This document shows, piece after piece, positions 10,740-21,368 of a DNA stretch of 64,000 nt; the first letter of the stretch is position 1; each line of letters begins with the position of its first letter. The stretch is from Lantana camara. Lineage: Eukaryota; Streptophyta; Magnoliopsida; Lamiales; Verbenaceae. The stretch is taken from contig CM074855.1 of the NCBI GenBank assembly GCA_037501455.1, positions 54,195,001 through 54,259,000 on the forward strand. The letters run 5' to 3'. The notes below the pieces were generated by a model, which worked only from the letters and a program-made list of their open reading frames with translations, was not told where the DNA came from and made no database searches. The translations under genes were made by a program, and so were the position numbers.

Positions 10740-13700
10740 TGTGACGCCCCGCGTTTCGTTGTACAGGTACGCGCGCCACACGTGTGTTTTTCGAGAGTTA
10801 AGGTTAACTATTTATTTAATTTTGTACTCGAATGCATTATTATTTGATAACCTTACTTTAATTATTTGATTTAATTGAATTATGTGAAATGCCTAAATTT
10901 TATTCGCAAGCCATTCCATAACATACAAATATTTCATAAAATTCATTCATAATCATTGCATTAGTTTTCTTCTAACTTATATTTATGTATTTATATACAA
11001 CATTTCCTACACAATTCAAATTTTATAATATATAGTACATGCACTAATATAATTATACATTTACATCATACCTTATATATACACTTATATGATTATACGT
11101 ACTTATATATATATATATATTTATATATACATGTACATCATATACACTTCATACACACATCTCATATTATAAAATAAAGTATATGTACTTATATACATAT
11201 TATATATCATAATATTTTCCACTACACTTTATACATACATATACATACAACTATATCATATTATATCATACATATATACACACATACACACAAAATATCA
11301 CCCAACCATTACACACACTAAATCTGTAACACACACACAAACACACACTTTCTCTCAATCTCTTCACACACACACTCTATTTGATTAAAGCAAGAGAAAG
11401 AGAATGAGGAGCCAAGCCATCAACATCATCATCTTCATCATCTCCATCATTTATTTCCTCCATTCCTTCATTTCTTTCCAAGGTTTGTATATATATATAT
11501 GTGTGTATAAGTGTGTGAATGAGTGTTTTTGTTACGGCTTTTATAATCTAAGTTTAGATTCTTGTTTCTTGATGATATTATGCTATATATGTTAGGATCT
11601 ATGAATTTATTGCGATAATTTGGTTGATGTGTATGTGTATGTATATGTGTGTTTTGATGTGGGTTTGTGGATTAATGTGTTAGAAATTGCTCTAAACTTG
11701 CATTTGGTGTTCCTACATGCTATATTACATGAATTTGGGTTGAGTATTGGGTTGAGTTTTAAGCCTTGGGAGGGTTCCCCTTCGTCTTTCACATTTATCC
11801 CCTGTTTTTCCTCGTTCTTGGAGCCCAATCCCGGCCTTGACCTTTTTTAATCCCGACCGGGATTCAACTTTCGAAAATCTACTGCTCTCCAATCCCGGCC
11901 TTGACACTTTTTAATCCTATCCGGGATGCCCTAACTTGCTCCGTTTTCACTGAATTTTTAATTGGAGCAAGTACTTGAAGTTTAGAGCATTCTATTTTTT
12001 ACAATTTGTCAATATCAGCTCCGAGGAGTGGGATATGGCCGTTTCAATTTGGTACCGCCAAGCTGTCGCGAATCTGCGTTAACCCAACTTAGGACCTAAG
12101 CCATTTTCATTCAGATTTGTACTAGAATTTGGATCATATATGTTTGGAAAGATCTACTTGTCTACTTTCATACCTAACAAACAAAACCCCTTTTTGACTA
12201 CTAGATCGATCTTGAGATATTTGCATTTCTTTACAGCTTGTGCATTTTGGAACTTCCAACTTTTGTTCAAACTCTACTCAAAACTCCATTTCAGTGCTTC
12301 CTCTTCGTTTTTCCGACCCCCTTCGTTACTTATATAATTTTATTGCATGGCTAATTATTTGATGGTGATTGAATTCTTATTCCTTGACAAGTATTTGCAT
12401 TAGCTTTGATTAAATCTACGTGTAATTATAATTTGAGTTATTTAATGTCTTACGTGCCTATATGATTTAATTGATGCCAATTTGCTCGCCTTATGTGTTA
12501 AGTGGTTATGTTCTCATATTTTATTGCACGACCATATATCACACGTTCGCTTGAATTATATGCCTATTTGATACATGGAACATTAATTGTGCATAAGAAC
12601 ACTATCATGACATTGCATATCATTTTATAATTCTCGCACACATGTTATATCATTTCATATCATTCCACGACATCTCATATCGTTGCCGTGCGTCTTATTT
12701 GGTTTAATATTTAGTTGTTTCTCACGAGTACACATTGTGCCTTCTCTTGTATAGTTCGTTTCCAGGGCGGAGACTTCCGGATCGAATAGGTACCCATATT
12801 ACTTACGTTCTTGTCTCGTTGTATTCCAGGCGAGGGTGTTTTCCATTCGTGTTATTTATCAAACGCTATAACCCGCATGAAATTATTTGGCCAAAAATCC
12901 TATTGTTTATCTATATTGTTTTCAAAGAATTATCGAGTAAATATCTTCGAGGAAATGCCCAATTTTCAATGAAATGAATTGCAATGGAATGAAATTATTT
13001 AATGACTTGAAATGTTTTGGCTTATTGGGCCCTGGGAAACGTGGGATTGGACATTGGCACGGCATCGGGCCGTCGGGAAACCCCTTAGCACGTAGTACCC
13101 TTTGAGAATCTCTCACGCGACCGAGAAGCACAGAAGGTGAGTTATTCTTGAGCCGGTGGTAACCCCATCGAAGGAGCGGGTAGGAGTCATGAGCCCCCGT
13201 CTCAACATTTAATGTATAAATAGATTGTTCAGGTCTACAGGCCTGACCATCACCCCGGAGGAAGAAGGTTAGATTATTTGCACATGAGATTTCAATGCAT
13301 GAAATAAACGAAATGAATGAACGAAATGATTAATTGACTTACATGATCACGTTTTCAATAATTACAATAAAATGTTGTACACGGTCGGAGTTTGGTTGGA
13401 GAATACGCATGCTCACTCGCCGAGGCCGGATTAATACTATTCATGAATTACGAACTTGATGGATTTAATATGAATTACTCATAAACCCAGATTATTGCTT
13501 AACTACTTCAAACCCTTCGCGGGAACTAATTTTGAATAAAACCTTGCTCGGGATTTATTACTTGCATGTGCATGTTTTATATATATGTATTGCTCCTGCT
13601 CACTTAGTCTTCTAGAGACTGACCCCTCCTTCCAAGTTTTCTAGTTTCTTGTAGGTTTAGCTAGGCGCGAGTCGAGTCTTAGCTTCTTGTTCAAGTCACT

Positions 13701-14098
13701 TGTACACTCGAGTCTCATTTCACATTGTTATGTATTAAGTTGTATCTGTTTATGTATTGGGGCCTGTGTGCTAATTTTGTTATTATTGATTATTGATTCG
13801 GGATAGGTTGCATGTTTAGTTGAACCCGTTATCAGGATGCATGATGGATTTAATTATGTTATGGAATTTTTGGGCTTATAGCCATTGTTGGAATCCATTC
13901 ATGTTAACTTTATTACTTCCACACTGTATTATGGATGTTCTTGATTATTGGTACACGGCTAGATTTCGCCTACCTGGGAGAACTTTTATTTTTTTCACCC
14001 GTTCGCTATGAGTCCGGTTAACGTTTGGACTACCGATTTCATGTGTGGACTAGACTTGTAGTGCGGGGGATGTAGTGCCTGTCGTCGTGGCTGCTACA
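10740..14098 (+). repeat. 3' LTR (about 3.36 kb) of a degraded element
   Basis: The LTR starts TGTGACGCCCCGCG at 10740 and ends GGCTGCTACA at 14098. A polypurine tract just upstream marks it as a 3' LTR. Internal landmarks: (TA)n and CA-rich leader (11100-11400), TATATA near 11273, donor-like CCAAG|GTTTGT (GT 11483-11484), CCCGG palindromes (11826-11930), exon-like block 12755-12789 (after TATAG, before GTACCC), GC-rich block ending CCCCGGAGGAAGAAGG (about 13028-13267), AGTCT/AGACT hairpin (13606-13620), and acceptor-like TTTCTTGTAG (AG 13653-13654). Confidence 0.85.
11404..11484 (+). other. Short leader ORF with signal-peptide-like start
   Basis: Downstream of the TATA-like and CA-rich leader, an ATG at 11404 opens a frame whose first residues, MRSQAINIIIFIISIIYF, look like a secretion signal: a basic start followed by a long hydrophobic core. 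After about 26 codons the sequence reads CCAAG|GTTTGT, a possible splice donor; without splicing the frame continues to 11595. It could be a captured first exon of a small secreted-protein gene, or chance ATC-rich sequence. It was not recognised as any named gene. Confidence 0.3.
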
Positions 14099-14481
14099 GA
14101 CATGCATATGTACTTCAGTGTTGAGTAGGACCTACCAACCATAAGATCTCGATGAAACTTAGTCCGAATGACCCACGACTCGTGAGACAACGCCAATTCC
14201 AATATAATCTAGAAATACTAATTACTTTGAGTAATTAGTCAAAAAACTTAGGATTAATAAGTTACACTAGTTACCGCACGACTCGTGAGACAACAACTAG
14301 CTTTCTTATTAACTCTTAAATCCTATTGATGGAATGTTAGGAATTTTATTACCTTAAAAAAACACCTATTTATTCGAAGATTGCTCACTATTTTAAAATG
14401 GGTTTTCGAATTAAAAGAAGAGTTTTCCAGTTTTGACCTCACCAAAATGTTATCCAATTTTAATTATCTTTGTTAATGTAG
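14099..14481. other. Spacer between retroelements
   Basis: This is AT-rich sequence with no recognisable coding potential. CACGACTCGTGAGACAAC occurs twice (about 14171 and 14277), which suggests a small internal duplication. It separates the 3' LTR ending at 14098 from the 5' LTR of element E starting at 14482. Confidence 0.5.
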
Positions 14482-15701
14482 TGTAACGCCCCGACTTTTC
14501 AAGTCGTACAGGTATGGTTTATGTGATAATTACGTGCGCGTTCAATTTATTTTAATTACTTCTTTAAGTGTTTTATTTCATATTATATGAAATTCTTGAA
14601 GAATTGAATTTATATGAAATTTTGAACGATTTGCGCGTGTATGACTCGTTTGATTGTCGTTTCTATGTTAAATGAATTCGAAATTTCGTGGAAATTTAAT
14701 ATGTTGGAATTATATTTGTTATGAATATGGATATATGTTCGTTTCATGTTTTCGGGTTAATTTGTGTAACAACCCAGCAGCCCGCCTGCAGATATTGTCC
14801 CGCCACTGGATTCCCCAGGCACGGGTTTTGTTTCTCCCAATGGCTAAGATCACCATCCGGGAAAACGCGTCTGCAATGGAAAGGTATCCACCCCCTTGTA
14901 AAGGAGGTTTCGTTCCCCTCTCAAACCGATGTGGGACAAGCACCTTAGGCTATTATAGTCCAACCCCTCTTAGAGGACCCAACGTCCTCGTTGGCACACC
15001 GGCCCAGGCCTCGGCTCTTATACCATTGGTAACAGGTCAGCAGCCCGCCTGCAGATATTGTCCCGCCACTGGATTCCCCAGGCACGGGTTTTGTTTCTCC
15101 CAATAGCTAAGATCACCATCCGGGAAAATGCGTCTGCAAGGGAAACGTATCCACCCCCTTATAAAGGAGGTTTCATTCCCCTCTCCAACCGATGTTAGAC
15201 AAGCACCTTAGGCTATTACAATTTGCATGAGTTATGAATTTATTTTGATTTTGGAATCTAAAACGAGGCTAACGAGCAATTAGCGTACCATTGGTTCCGT
15301 ATGTGATATCTTGAGCTAGGGAACTCGGAATCGAGTTCCGTCAACTTCTTTAAACTCGTATAAAAAATTCAGGTTTAATGAACTTAGCCTTATATTTTTC
15401 TAAGACCATTTGAACCCCCGAAATTCAACCGAAACATGAAACAGTTGCAAAATCTGCCACACTTAGTCATTTTATTCATATCTCCCTCAAACCTTGACCA
15501 AATTAACCATGGTTGGAGGCTATGGAACCCTAGTTATACACGCTATCAGTTTCTACTCCCTCCCCACCGAACTACACTCATCCCTTCAGGAAAAATCAGC
15601 CAAAATCCCCTGCCTCCAGTTTATTCCCTTAAGCCTTGCCAAGCTTGGAGGTTCAAGGCTCAAATCTTTTCCAAAATTCATCCAACCCAAAATGTAAGCT
15701 T
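14482..15701 (+). repeat. 5' LTR of element E, left part
   Basis: It starts TGTAACGCCCCGAC. It contains the hairpin GGAACTCG[gaat]CGAGTTCC (15320-15339, perfect 8-bp stem) and a donor-like AAAT|GTAAGC (GT 15694-15695). A TRIM interrupts it at 14765-15220, and element B interrupts it at 15702, only a few bases after the donor-like site. The sequence resumes at 36849. Confidence 0.85.
14765..15220 (-). mobile_element. TRIM (terminal-repeat retrotransposon in miniature), 456 bp
   Basis: Two direct terminal repeats of 193 bp (14765-14957 and 15028-15220) surround a 70-bp core, and the whole is flanked by the perfect 5-bp target duplication ATTTG (14760-14764 and 15221-15225). On the minus strand the core starts with TGGTATAAGAGCC (15025-15013), a near match to the initiator-Met primer site, and ends with the purine tract TAAGAGGGGTTGGAC next to the left repeat. 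The terminus is TGTAATAGCC on the minus strand. There is no coding capacity, so mobilisation would need proteins from another element. The two repeats differ at several positions. Confidence 0.92.
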
Positions 15702-16238
15702 TGGAGCACCCCGAACAGTAGGATACCACATCCCCCACACTAGGACTCAGACTTGGTCATGAAATAGGAAGTCCATGCCCGAATCCGAGTCATGGCGAAC
15801 GGGAGACCAACTCACACACTAGGCTAGGCGGATCTAACTTGACAAACTCAGAGTGTGGAAGCAATTAAAACCAACAACAATAGATAGCGGAAGCATTTAA
15901 AACAAAACATACAAAGTAGGTGACGGGTTCAACTAGCATGGATACCTAATCCCGAATCAATTCATAATCTAAATTAATAAACAACATAAGTATCATCAAG
16001 CTTATTAACCCCAGACGGGTTTAAATCTAAGTAGAACATAACGATAACCTTCAAGTGTGAAACATAAATACATAACATAAATAAAGTATACGACAGATGC
16101 ATCCTAATACCAACTAGACTGACAAGTGTGACTCAGGGACTCACTTCCGCCTAGCTCAAGCCAAAAGGAAACCTGCAAACTAAAAGATAAAATGAGGTGT
16201 CAGTCAACTGACTGAGTGAGTGGGCTAACGCACACCCA

Positions 16239-16252
16239 CAATATATATATAT
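16239..16252. repeat. AT microsatellite in element B LTR
   Basis: A short (AT)n run lies at this position, with a slightly longer version in the partner LTR near 33504. A second ATATATATAT run lies near 16340 and its partner near 33602. Confidence 0.7.
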
Positions 16253-18550
16253 ACAGAGCACAACACATATCAAAAGGGTGGACTCATGAACCGGGAATAG
16301 GTGTTGCATACCAAAGCGTTTCAAAGCAAAACCCAAATATATATATATACTTAGAAAACATTTTCAGAAACTCTATTCCGATTCATGATTCCCAGAACAT
16401 ATCATATCATATGCTCGGCAAGTACAAGCTTCCAACCTCAACTCCTCATATCACAACAAAACAGAAATAACATACCAACCTCAACTCCGGGTGATGGTAG
16501 GGTTGCACGACCCTAACCATCGATACAGTCGAGGAGAGTGCTAATGCTACTCCAACCCTCAGGACTCCGTTTCCCAACCAAACCTCCTGGTGGGTCCCGG
16601 TACATCCTCATCATACAGATGGAGACTACGCACAGGTATATCCCCGACGGCCCGATACCGTCCCGGGGGCTCCTTACCCGTAGCTCCTGGGCCCCATAAC
16701 AGAACAGAACATAACATAACTTATGCCAACTTTCATGGCAATCTCACTACAGAATCATAACACAACTAGGTTTTTCCAAAATAGCTTACATATGCCTCAA
16801 AAACTGGTTTTATATTTAAACCCTTCCTACGCGATGGAACTTTAAGCCTCATGACCTCCATCCACGCAGGACTCACCCAAGATCATCAACATATCATATT
16901 CACCACATACATACCTATAATAGAGTATACTCGCATGCAAGGGTAGAAATCAACATATAAAGGTCATAGGTCACGTAACTATACAAATCCTAAACCTCAC
17001 CTGAGAAGCGACGAGAAACGAGAACTGACAAGATGAATGCCAACTTGATCGGGTTGTCTCTGCCGTGGAGATTACTGAACAAAAAGGAAATGCAGTGTAC
17101 TCGTGAGACAAAACTCGATCATGAACCACATAGACGCACGGCGTTGCTCAAAATAATAATTGTATGCTTAAGTGTCCATGTTGTACTTCTAATGTGGTGT
17201 CGTGGTCAATTAAGACATGTCAGTGCATAGCAAATCATATTTACAAGTAGCAATTAATTATACAAGGTCAATCACCAAGTGAGCAATTAACAATTAAGTA
17301 TGTTTACAAAAATTAGGTACAACACATAAATTCGAGTTCAAAGAACGCTAACTCATAACCCGACATCTGCATAAACTCACAATTTCAGAAATCAATTTCT
17401 TTAACAAAATGCATGATCAAACAGGTACTTCAATAACAGAACATTCAATAGTGTTACTTCCCATTGGTATTAATGTCATGTTACAAGACAAAATTGTTAT
17501 TACCATATGCACACATATACATATGCGCTCAATACAATTAAACCAGAAGATTGCAGAATTACATTTAGCCCATTAACTACAAATTGTATTCAGGAGTAAG
17601 TAAAATTTGGCAAAACCCAACAATTATTAATTACAAGAGCCCATCTTGAATTAATATGTGTTATCTTACTAGTTCTAAGAATTTAACAATACACGACATT
17701 CATTACTCCCAACAACCAAACTTCAATAGCATAAGTCAAATTCAAATACACAATCGGGGTAACTGAGTCATTAAATGATAATTATACTCGTTATGTTTTA
17801 GTCCAACAAATACCAAATGTATATTTATTAATCAGAACATTTGGATTTAAACTGAATTCAGAACATTTGGATTTAAACTGAATTCAAGAACCAAGACTCC
17901 CCTTATCATAATTTCATCATTTATAATTACAACATAATTTCATTCCACATCTCACGCACTAATCACTAAAGCATAGTTCAACCATCAAGTAAATCTTATA
18001 TTAACAATCTGCATATATATGTATAAATGATAATTAATCAGTTTACATGTTTACAAGTATACAGATTATTCAGCTATAAGTTCCAAATAATTAAGGGGCA
18101 ATTCTACTAGACTAATTCGGTCACACACATACACATACACCACTAACATTATTTGCTCACTTAATACCAAATTTCAAGGATCAACCACCCATTAATTAGT
18201 TCCCAATTTTCACAAATACGTCGATCCAAATCACTCATAAATACACGTATACATGTATAGGTACTAATAGCCCAAAATCATACCTTATAACTATTTCAAG
18301 AAACAACATACTATAAATTTAATTCCACAATTATACAATTAAACGTATCACTTTCAATTTAAATTTAAAAACTCCAAATACCAAGAATTGCAATACAATA
18401 CAACCGATCGTAAATTTCAGAATTATTCAACCCAGTATCACACCAAAATTCATGTTTAACTCATAAAATTACAATCCACAATTAACGATTATATGCTAGT
18501 GTAAAATTGCAAAACATACAAGATCGGGGAAAAAGAGGATTGATGACTTA

Positions 18551-19313
18551 CAATTCAGAAATTGAAAGAAAGAAGAAAAAGAAAAGAAAGTGGACAACAG
18601 TGGGTGTTGGGGGAGACGTCAGTGGCCAGACGTGAAGGACGACGCTAGCGATGGAAGTACGGTTGCCAGTAGCTATTTGTTCCTTGGCCTTGCTTTCGGC
18701 TTCCTCTGTTTTTGCCAGCGACGAGAGAGAGAGAGAGACCAGGGAAAAGGGTGGTGTCTGAATGGTGGCGTGATGGTGGTTGGCGACAGAGATGAAGTTA
18801 ACGGTTGCTTCTCTTCCTCGGTTTAAAAGAGAGAGAACTGAAGAGATCCAAGAGGAAGAGAGATATGGTGGTTGTCGGTGTCGAAAGGGGGACTCTCGGC
18901 CCTGCCCAGATCCGGATGTTGATAGGAAGGATGGTAGTGGCAAGGTGGGGATGCCGACTCCTTTCTTGGCAAAAAGACTGGAAGCAGCAGTGGCTCTCGG
19001 TTGTTGCTGCTGGAGTGGCGGCGGCTTACGGTGTTTTTGTTCTTTAGCCGAGAGGGAAACGGTGGAGCAGGGGTCGCTCAGATGGCGGTGGGCGGTGTGT
19101 GGTGAACGAAAGGAGTGAGAAAGGTGGTGGCTGGTCGTATCTGGAATGGAGGCTGACGGAGGCGACGACACGGCGTTGGTGGCGTGGAAGGTGGTGGAGG
19201 GATGAGTCGCGGCGGAGGTTCGGTGGTTGGGGGATTCTCGCACAGCTGCTGCTGCTGAAGACCGAAAGGGGGAGAGAGGAAATGAAGTTGAAGCTAGGGT
19301 TTCTGTATATAAG
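18551..19313 (-). promoter_or_regulatory. LTR promoter and GC-rich leader of element B
   Basis: On the minus strand CTTATATACA (19313-19304) is a good plant TATA box, followed at once by AAACCCTAGC (19302-19293), the telo-box motif often found near plant transcription starts. About 740 nt of GC-rich, CT-repeat-rich sequence then leads to a donor-like ATT|GTAAGT at 18551. In the other LTR the TATA box has decayed to CTTATACACA (about 36420). Frames of up to 231 codons on the minus strand and 112 codons on the plus strand cross this leader, but they are of low complexity and I do not call them genes. Confidence 0.6.
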
Positions 19314-19726
19314 AAGACTGTCTCTTCCGAATTTGCAAAGAAGTCCCTCGAGAATTAAGTTGTGAGATTGGGTACCCAAAGTTAAAGTTGGGTTCAAATA
19401 GATCCAATTAAAGATTTTGTAATTATAAAAGCACCCCCAAGACTTTAAAGAAAGCAATAGTAAGTCCAATTGAATTTCTCATATTTGGAAATAAATCCCC
19501 AGTTTTAATTAATTTTAAATTAGCCCACATAATTCAAATTAAAGAGCAAATAGGTACTAGGCACATATTTCAATTAAGTCCACATATTTACATGGGATTA
19601 CAATTGAGTCAATTAAACAATTAAAACATGAATAAAGTAATTAAAGCTGAAGCAGAGTTAAATAATTAACAATCTAATCGCACGAAAACGACATCGTATC
19701 CTGCTCCGAAAATGCGGGGTGTTACA

Positions 19727-19762
19727 CCCTTCCCCCCTTAAGAGAACCTGGTCCCCAGGTTC
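19727..19762 (-). promoter_or_regulatory. Polypurine tract and hairpin, element B
   Basis: On the minus strand GAACCTGG[GGA]CCAGGTTC (19762-19744) is followed by TCTCTTAAGGGGGGAAGGG and then the LTR terminus TGTAACACC. The hairpin is identical in sequence to that of element A. Confidence 0.85.
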
Positions 19763-20736
19763 CATTCCTGATCTAGAAAAGCTTCGAGCTGATAGTGTCT
19801 TAACCCTTCTCGAGGAGTTACGTAAAACATAGCCTCCGTTGTAAAGTTTACTCTCATTGTCTTTATTGAACCTTTCTCGCGATGTCTCATTGTTAGTGAG
19901 ATCTATCCAAGTACTGGACCGTTGATTGCATCGAGTTTGCTAGGCGACTCCCATGAGACGGATAGCTGCTATTGCACTCAACTTCAATGACGTTGCATCT
20001 TGTCACTTGCAAACCGTAACCAGGTCAACGCGTAACGTAACCACAACAAAGAAGAGAGAATCCCATCTCTCAGCACGCACAAGAAAGAGAACCCCGTCTC
20101 TCGAGCACACTTAAAAGAGAGAACCCCGTCTCTCAAGCACACATAAAAGAGAGAACCCCGTCTCTCCGCCTAAGTCGGACAGATTCCAACATCTCCCAAC
20201 ATTCTAGTTTGAGAAAAACCAGTATTTCTCAAACCCTTAGATTTGAGAGAATCCAGCATCTCCGAATATCTAAATACAAGAGAATCCAACATCTCTTGTG
20301 CACGAAACTTAGAAAGAATCCAACATCTTTCTATCACATAAATAGAGAGAATCCTACATCTCTCCAACACATAAAAAGAGGGAACCTAAGGTCTCTCTTG
20401 CACATAAATCCACTGATCAGTTATTTATACATACACATATCAGAGTAACACTTGATGAAATGTATGCGATGCATGTTTGGTGTACCTTATACAACTGATA
20501 TCGGTGTCCCTTAAGCATAGATTCAACACTCATGCCTCACTCAAGGGGGATATCGCGATGGCATCCCTGTAAAACAGAGTTACAGCATGTTTGTATGTGT
20601 ATGAGTGGTTAATGAGCAATTAAGAAAGTTTAAGCACATATGTACAAATAATCCACGAAAATATGTGTAATCAATTCAATTCAACAAGAGGTTACAACCA
20701 GCAGAAAATTCGGTTTCTAAATACTAAATCAGGTAG
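19763..20736 (-). repeat. Element B 3' internal region with an array of covarying stem-loops
   Basis: About eleven short inverted repeats of the form GAGAGA[...]TCTCTC occupy 20054-20398, spaced about 30 nt apart. Early copies read GAGAGA[accccg]TCTCTC, as at 20054-20071. Later copies change both arms together: GAGAAA[aaccagta]TTTCTC at 20211-20230 and GAAAGA[atccaaca]TCTTTC at 20312-20331. The array lies between the gag end and the polypurine tract. LARD1, LARD2 and LARD3 have related arrays in the same place. The remaining sequence on both sides shows no coding frame. Confidence 0.75.
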
Positions 20737-21368
20737 TCACGTTATCACAATCAAAACAACAACGACCATCACACACCTCAAGTAAAATAAGATAAGGAAA
20801 CTTAAGCAATGCATGTATGCAAATTCCATGAATGCTAATACCTTAATGTTCGGGTTCATCTTGTCTCCAATTTGAAGTCGTTGATCTCGTATTCGTTGTT
20901 TGTTAGCTCTCGATCGATCACAATCCGAAACCTTATGCTCCTTTGACCCACAAGCATAGCACCTCTTCAATCGATCCCGACAGGCGTCGTAAACATGGTT
21001 GGTTCCTCCACAATGGGTACACGATAGGATTTCTTTCTTCGGCTTTGGAGGGTTCCTGGTCTTAGACTTCTTCCCACGAATCTTCTTGGTTTGAGCTCTC
21101 TGTTGATAGGATCTTCCTCTCACATATAAATTTGAGCATAAACCCAGTTCAAGTATAGGCTCTGACACATCTTCTTCCTTATTTTTTGTCAACCACCTAT
21201 TTTCAACTCGTAATGCTTTCTCCGTGGCTTTATCCCATGTGCTGGTATCCTCTGCAATCAAAGCTTCCTTGAATTCATTTCGGAGGCCTTCCATGAAGTA
21301 TCGAGCCTTCACCCGATCGTTACCCGTAAGGTGCGGCACATACACGCCCAATCTCTCGAATTCCCCTA
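20737..21368 (-). CDS. Element B gag, C-terminal part (separated by LARD1 insertion)
   Basis: The minus-strand frame is open from the LARD1 junction at 21368 to the stop at 20737. It covers the end of the capsid region (GVYVPHL..., EALIAEDTSTWDKA), a basic linker, and two complete zinc knuckles of the CX2CX4HX4C type (CTHCGGTNHVYDAC and CYACGSKEHKVSDC). These bind RNA in retroviral and retrotransposon Gag. The C-terminus ends in about 25 mainly hydrophobic residues (LSFLILFY..., VMVVVVLIVI), probably read-through into non-coding sequence after a lost stop. The reading frame agrees with the other half at 32281-32646 once one copy of the target duplication is discounted, so gag was open when LARD1 inserted. 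It has no start codon of its own here. Confidence 0.82.

Larger units (their letters stand above)
15702..19726 (-). repeat. 3' LTR of element B (about 4.0 kb)
   Basis: On the minus strand it starts TGTAACACCCCGC at 19726 and ends GGGGTGCTCCA at 15702 (CTACA in the other copy). Landmarks: TATA box and telo-box (19313-19293), GC-rich leader to a donor-like ATT|GTAAGT (GT 18551-18550), exon-like block 17074-17001 (after GTTCAG, before GTGAGG), GC-rich block (about 16483-16700), CAGTCA/TGACTG hairpin (16214-16201), and acceptor-like TTTAGTTTGCAG (AG 16174-16173). It differs from its partner by substitutions and indels, including a 27-bp-scale tandem duplication near 17840-17885 present only here. 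Confidence 0.92.

Noticed and set aside
14672..15106. 144-codon plus-strand frame
   Set aside because: It runs across the TRIM from LTR sequence of element E, and its internally repeated peptide is just the duplicated terminal repeat.
18548..19243. 231-codon minus-strand frame, and 112-codon plus-strand frames repeated at 18780-19118 and 35897-36235
   Set aside because: Both strands are open over the same GC-rich, low-complexity LTR leader. Conservation between the two LTR copies follows from their common origin. In the partner LTR the minus-strand frame is shorter and differs at both ends.
20737..20815. Hydrophobic C-terminal tail of element B gag as a membrane anchor
   Set aside because: The tail begins where the non-coding GCATTCATG motif starts, and element A has a different ending there. 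Loss of a stop codon is the simpler explanation.
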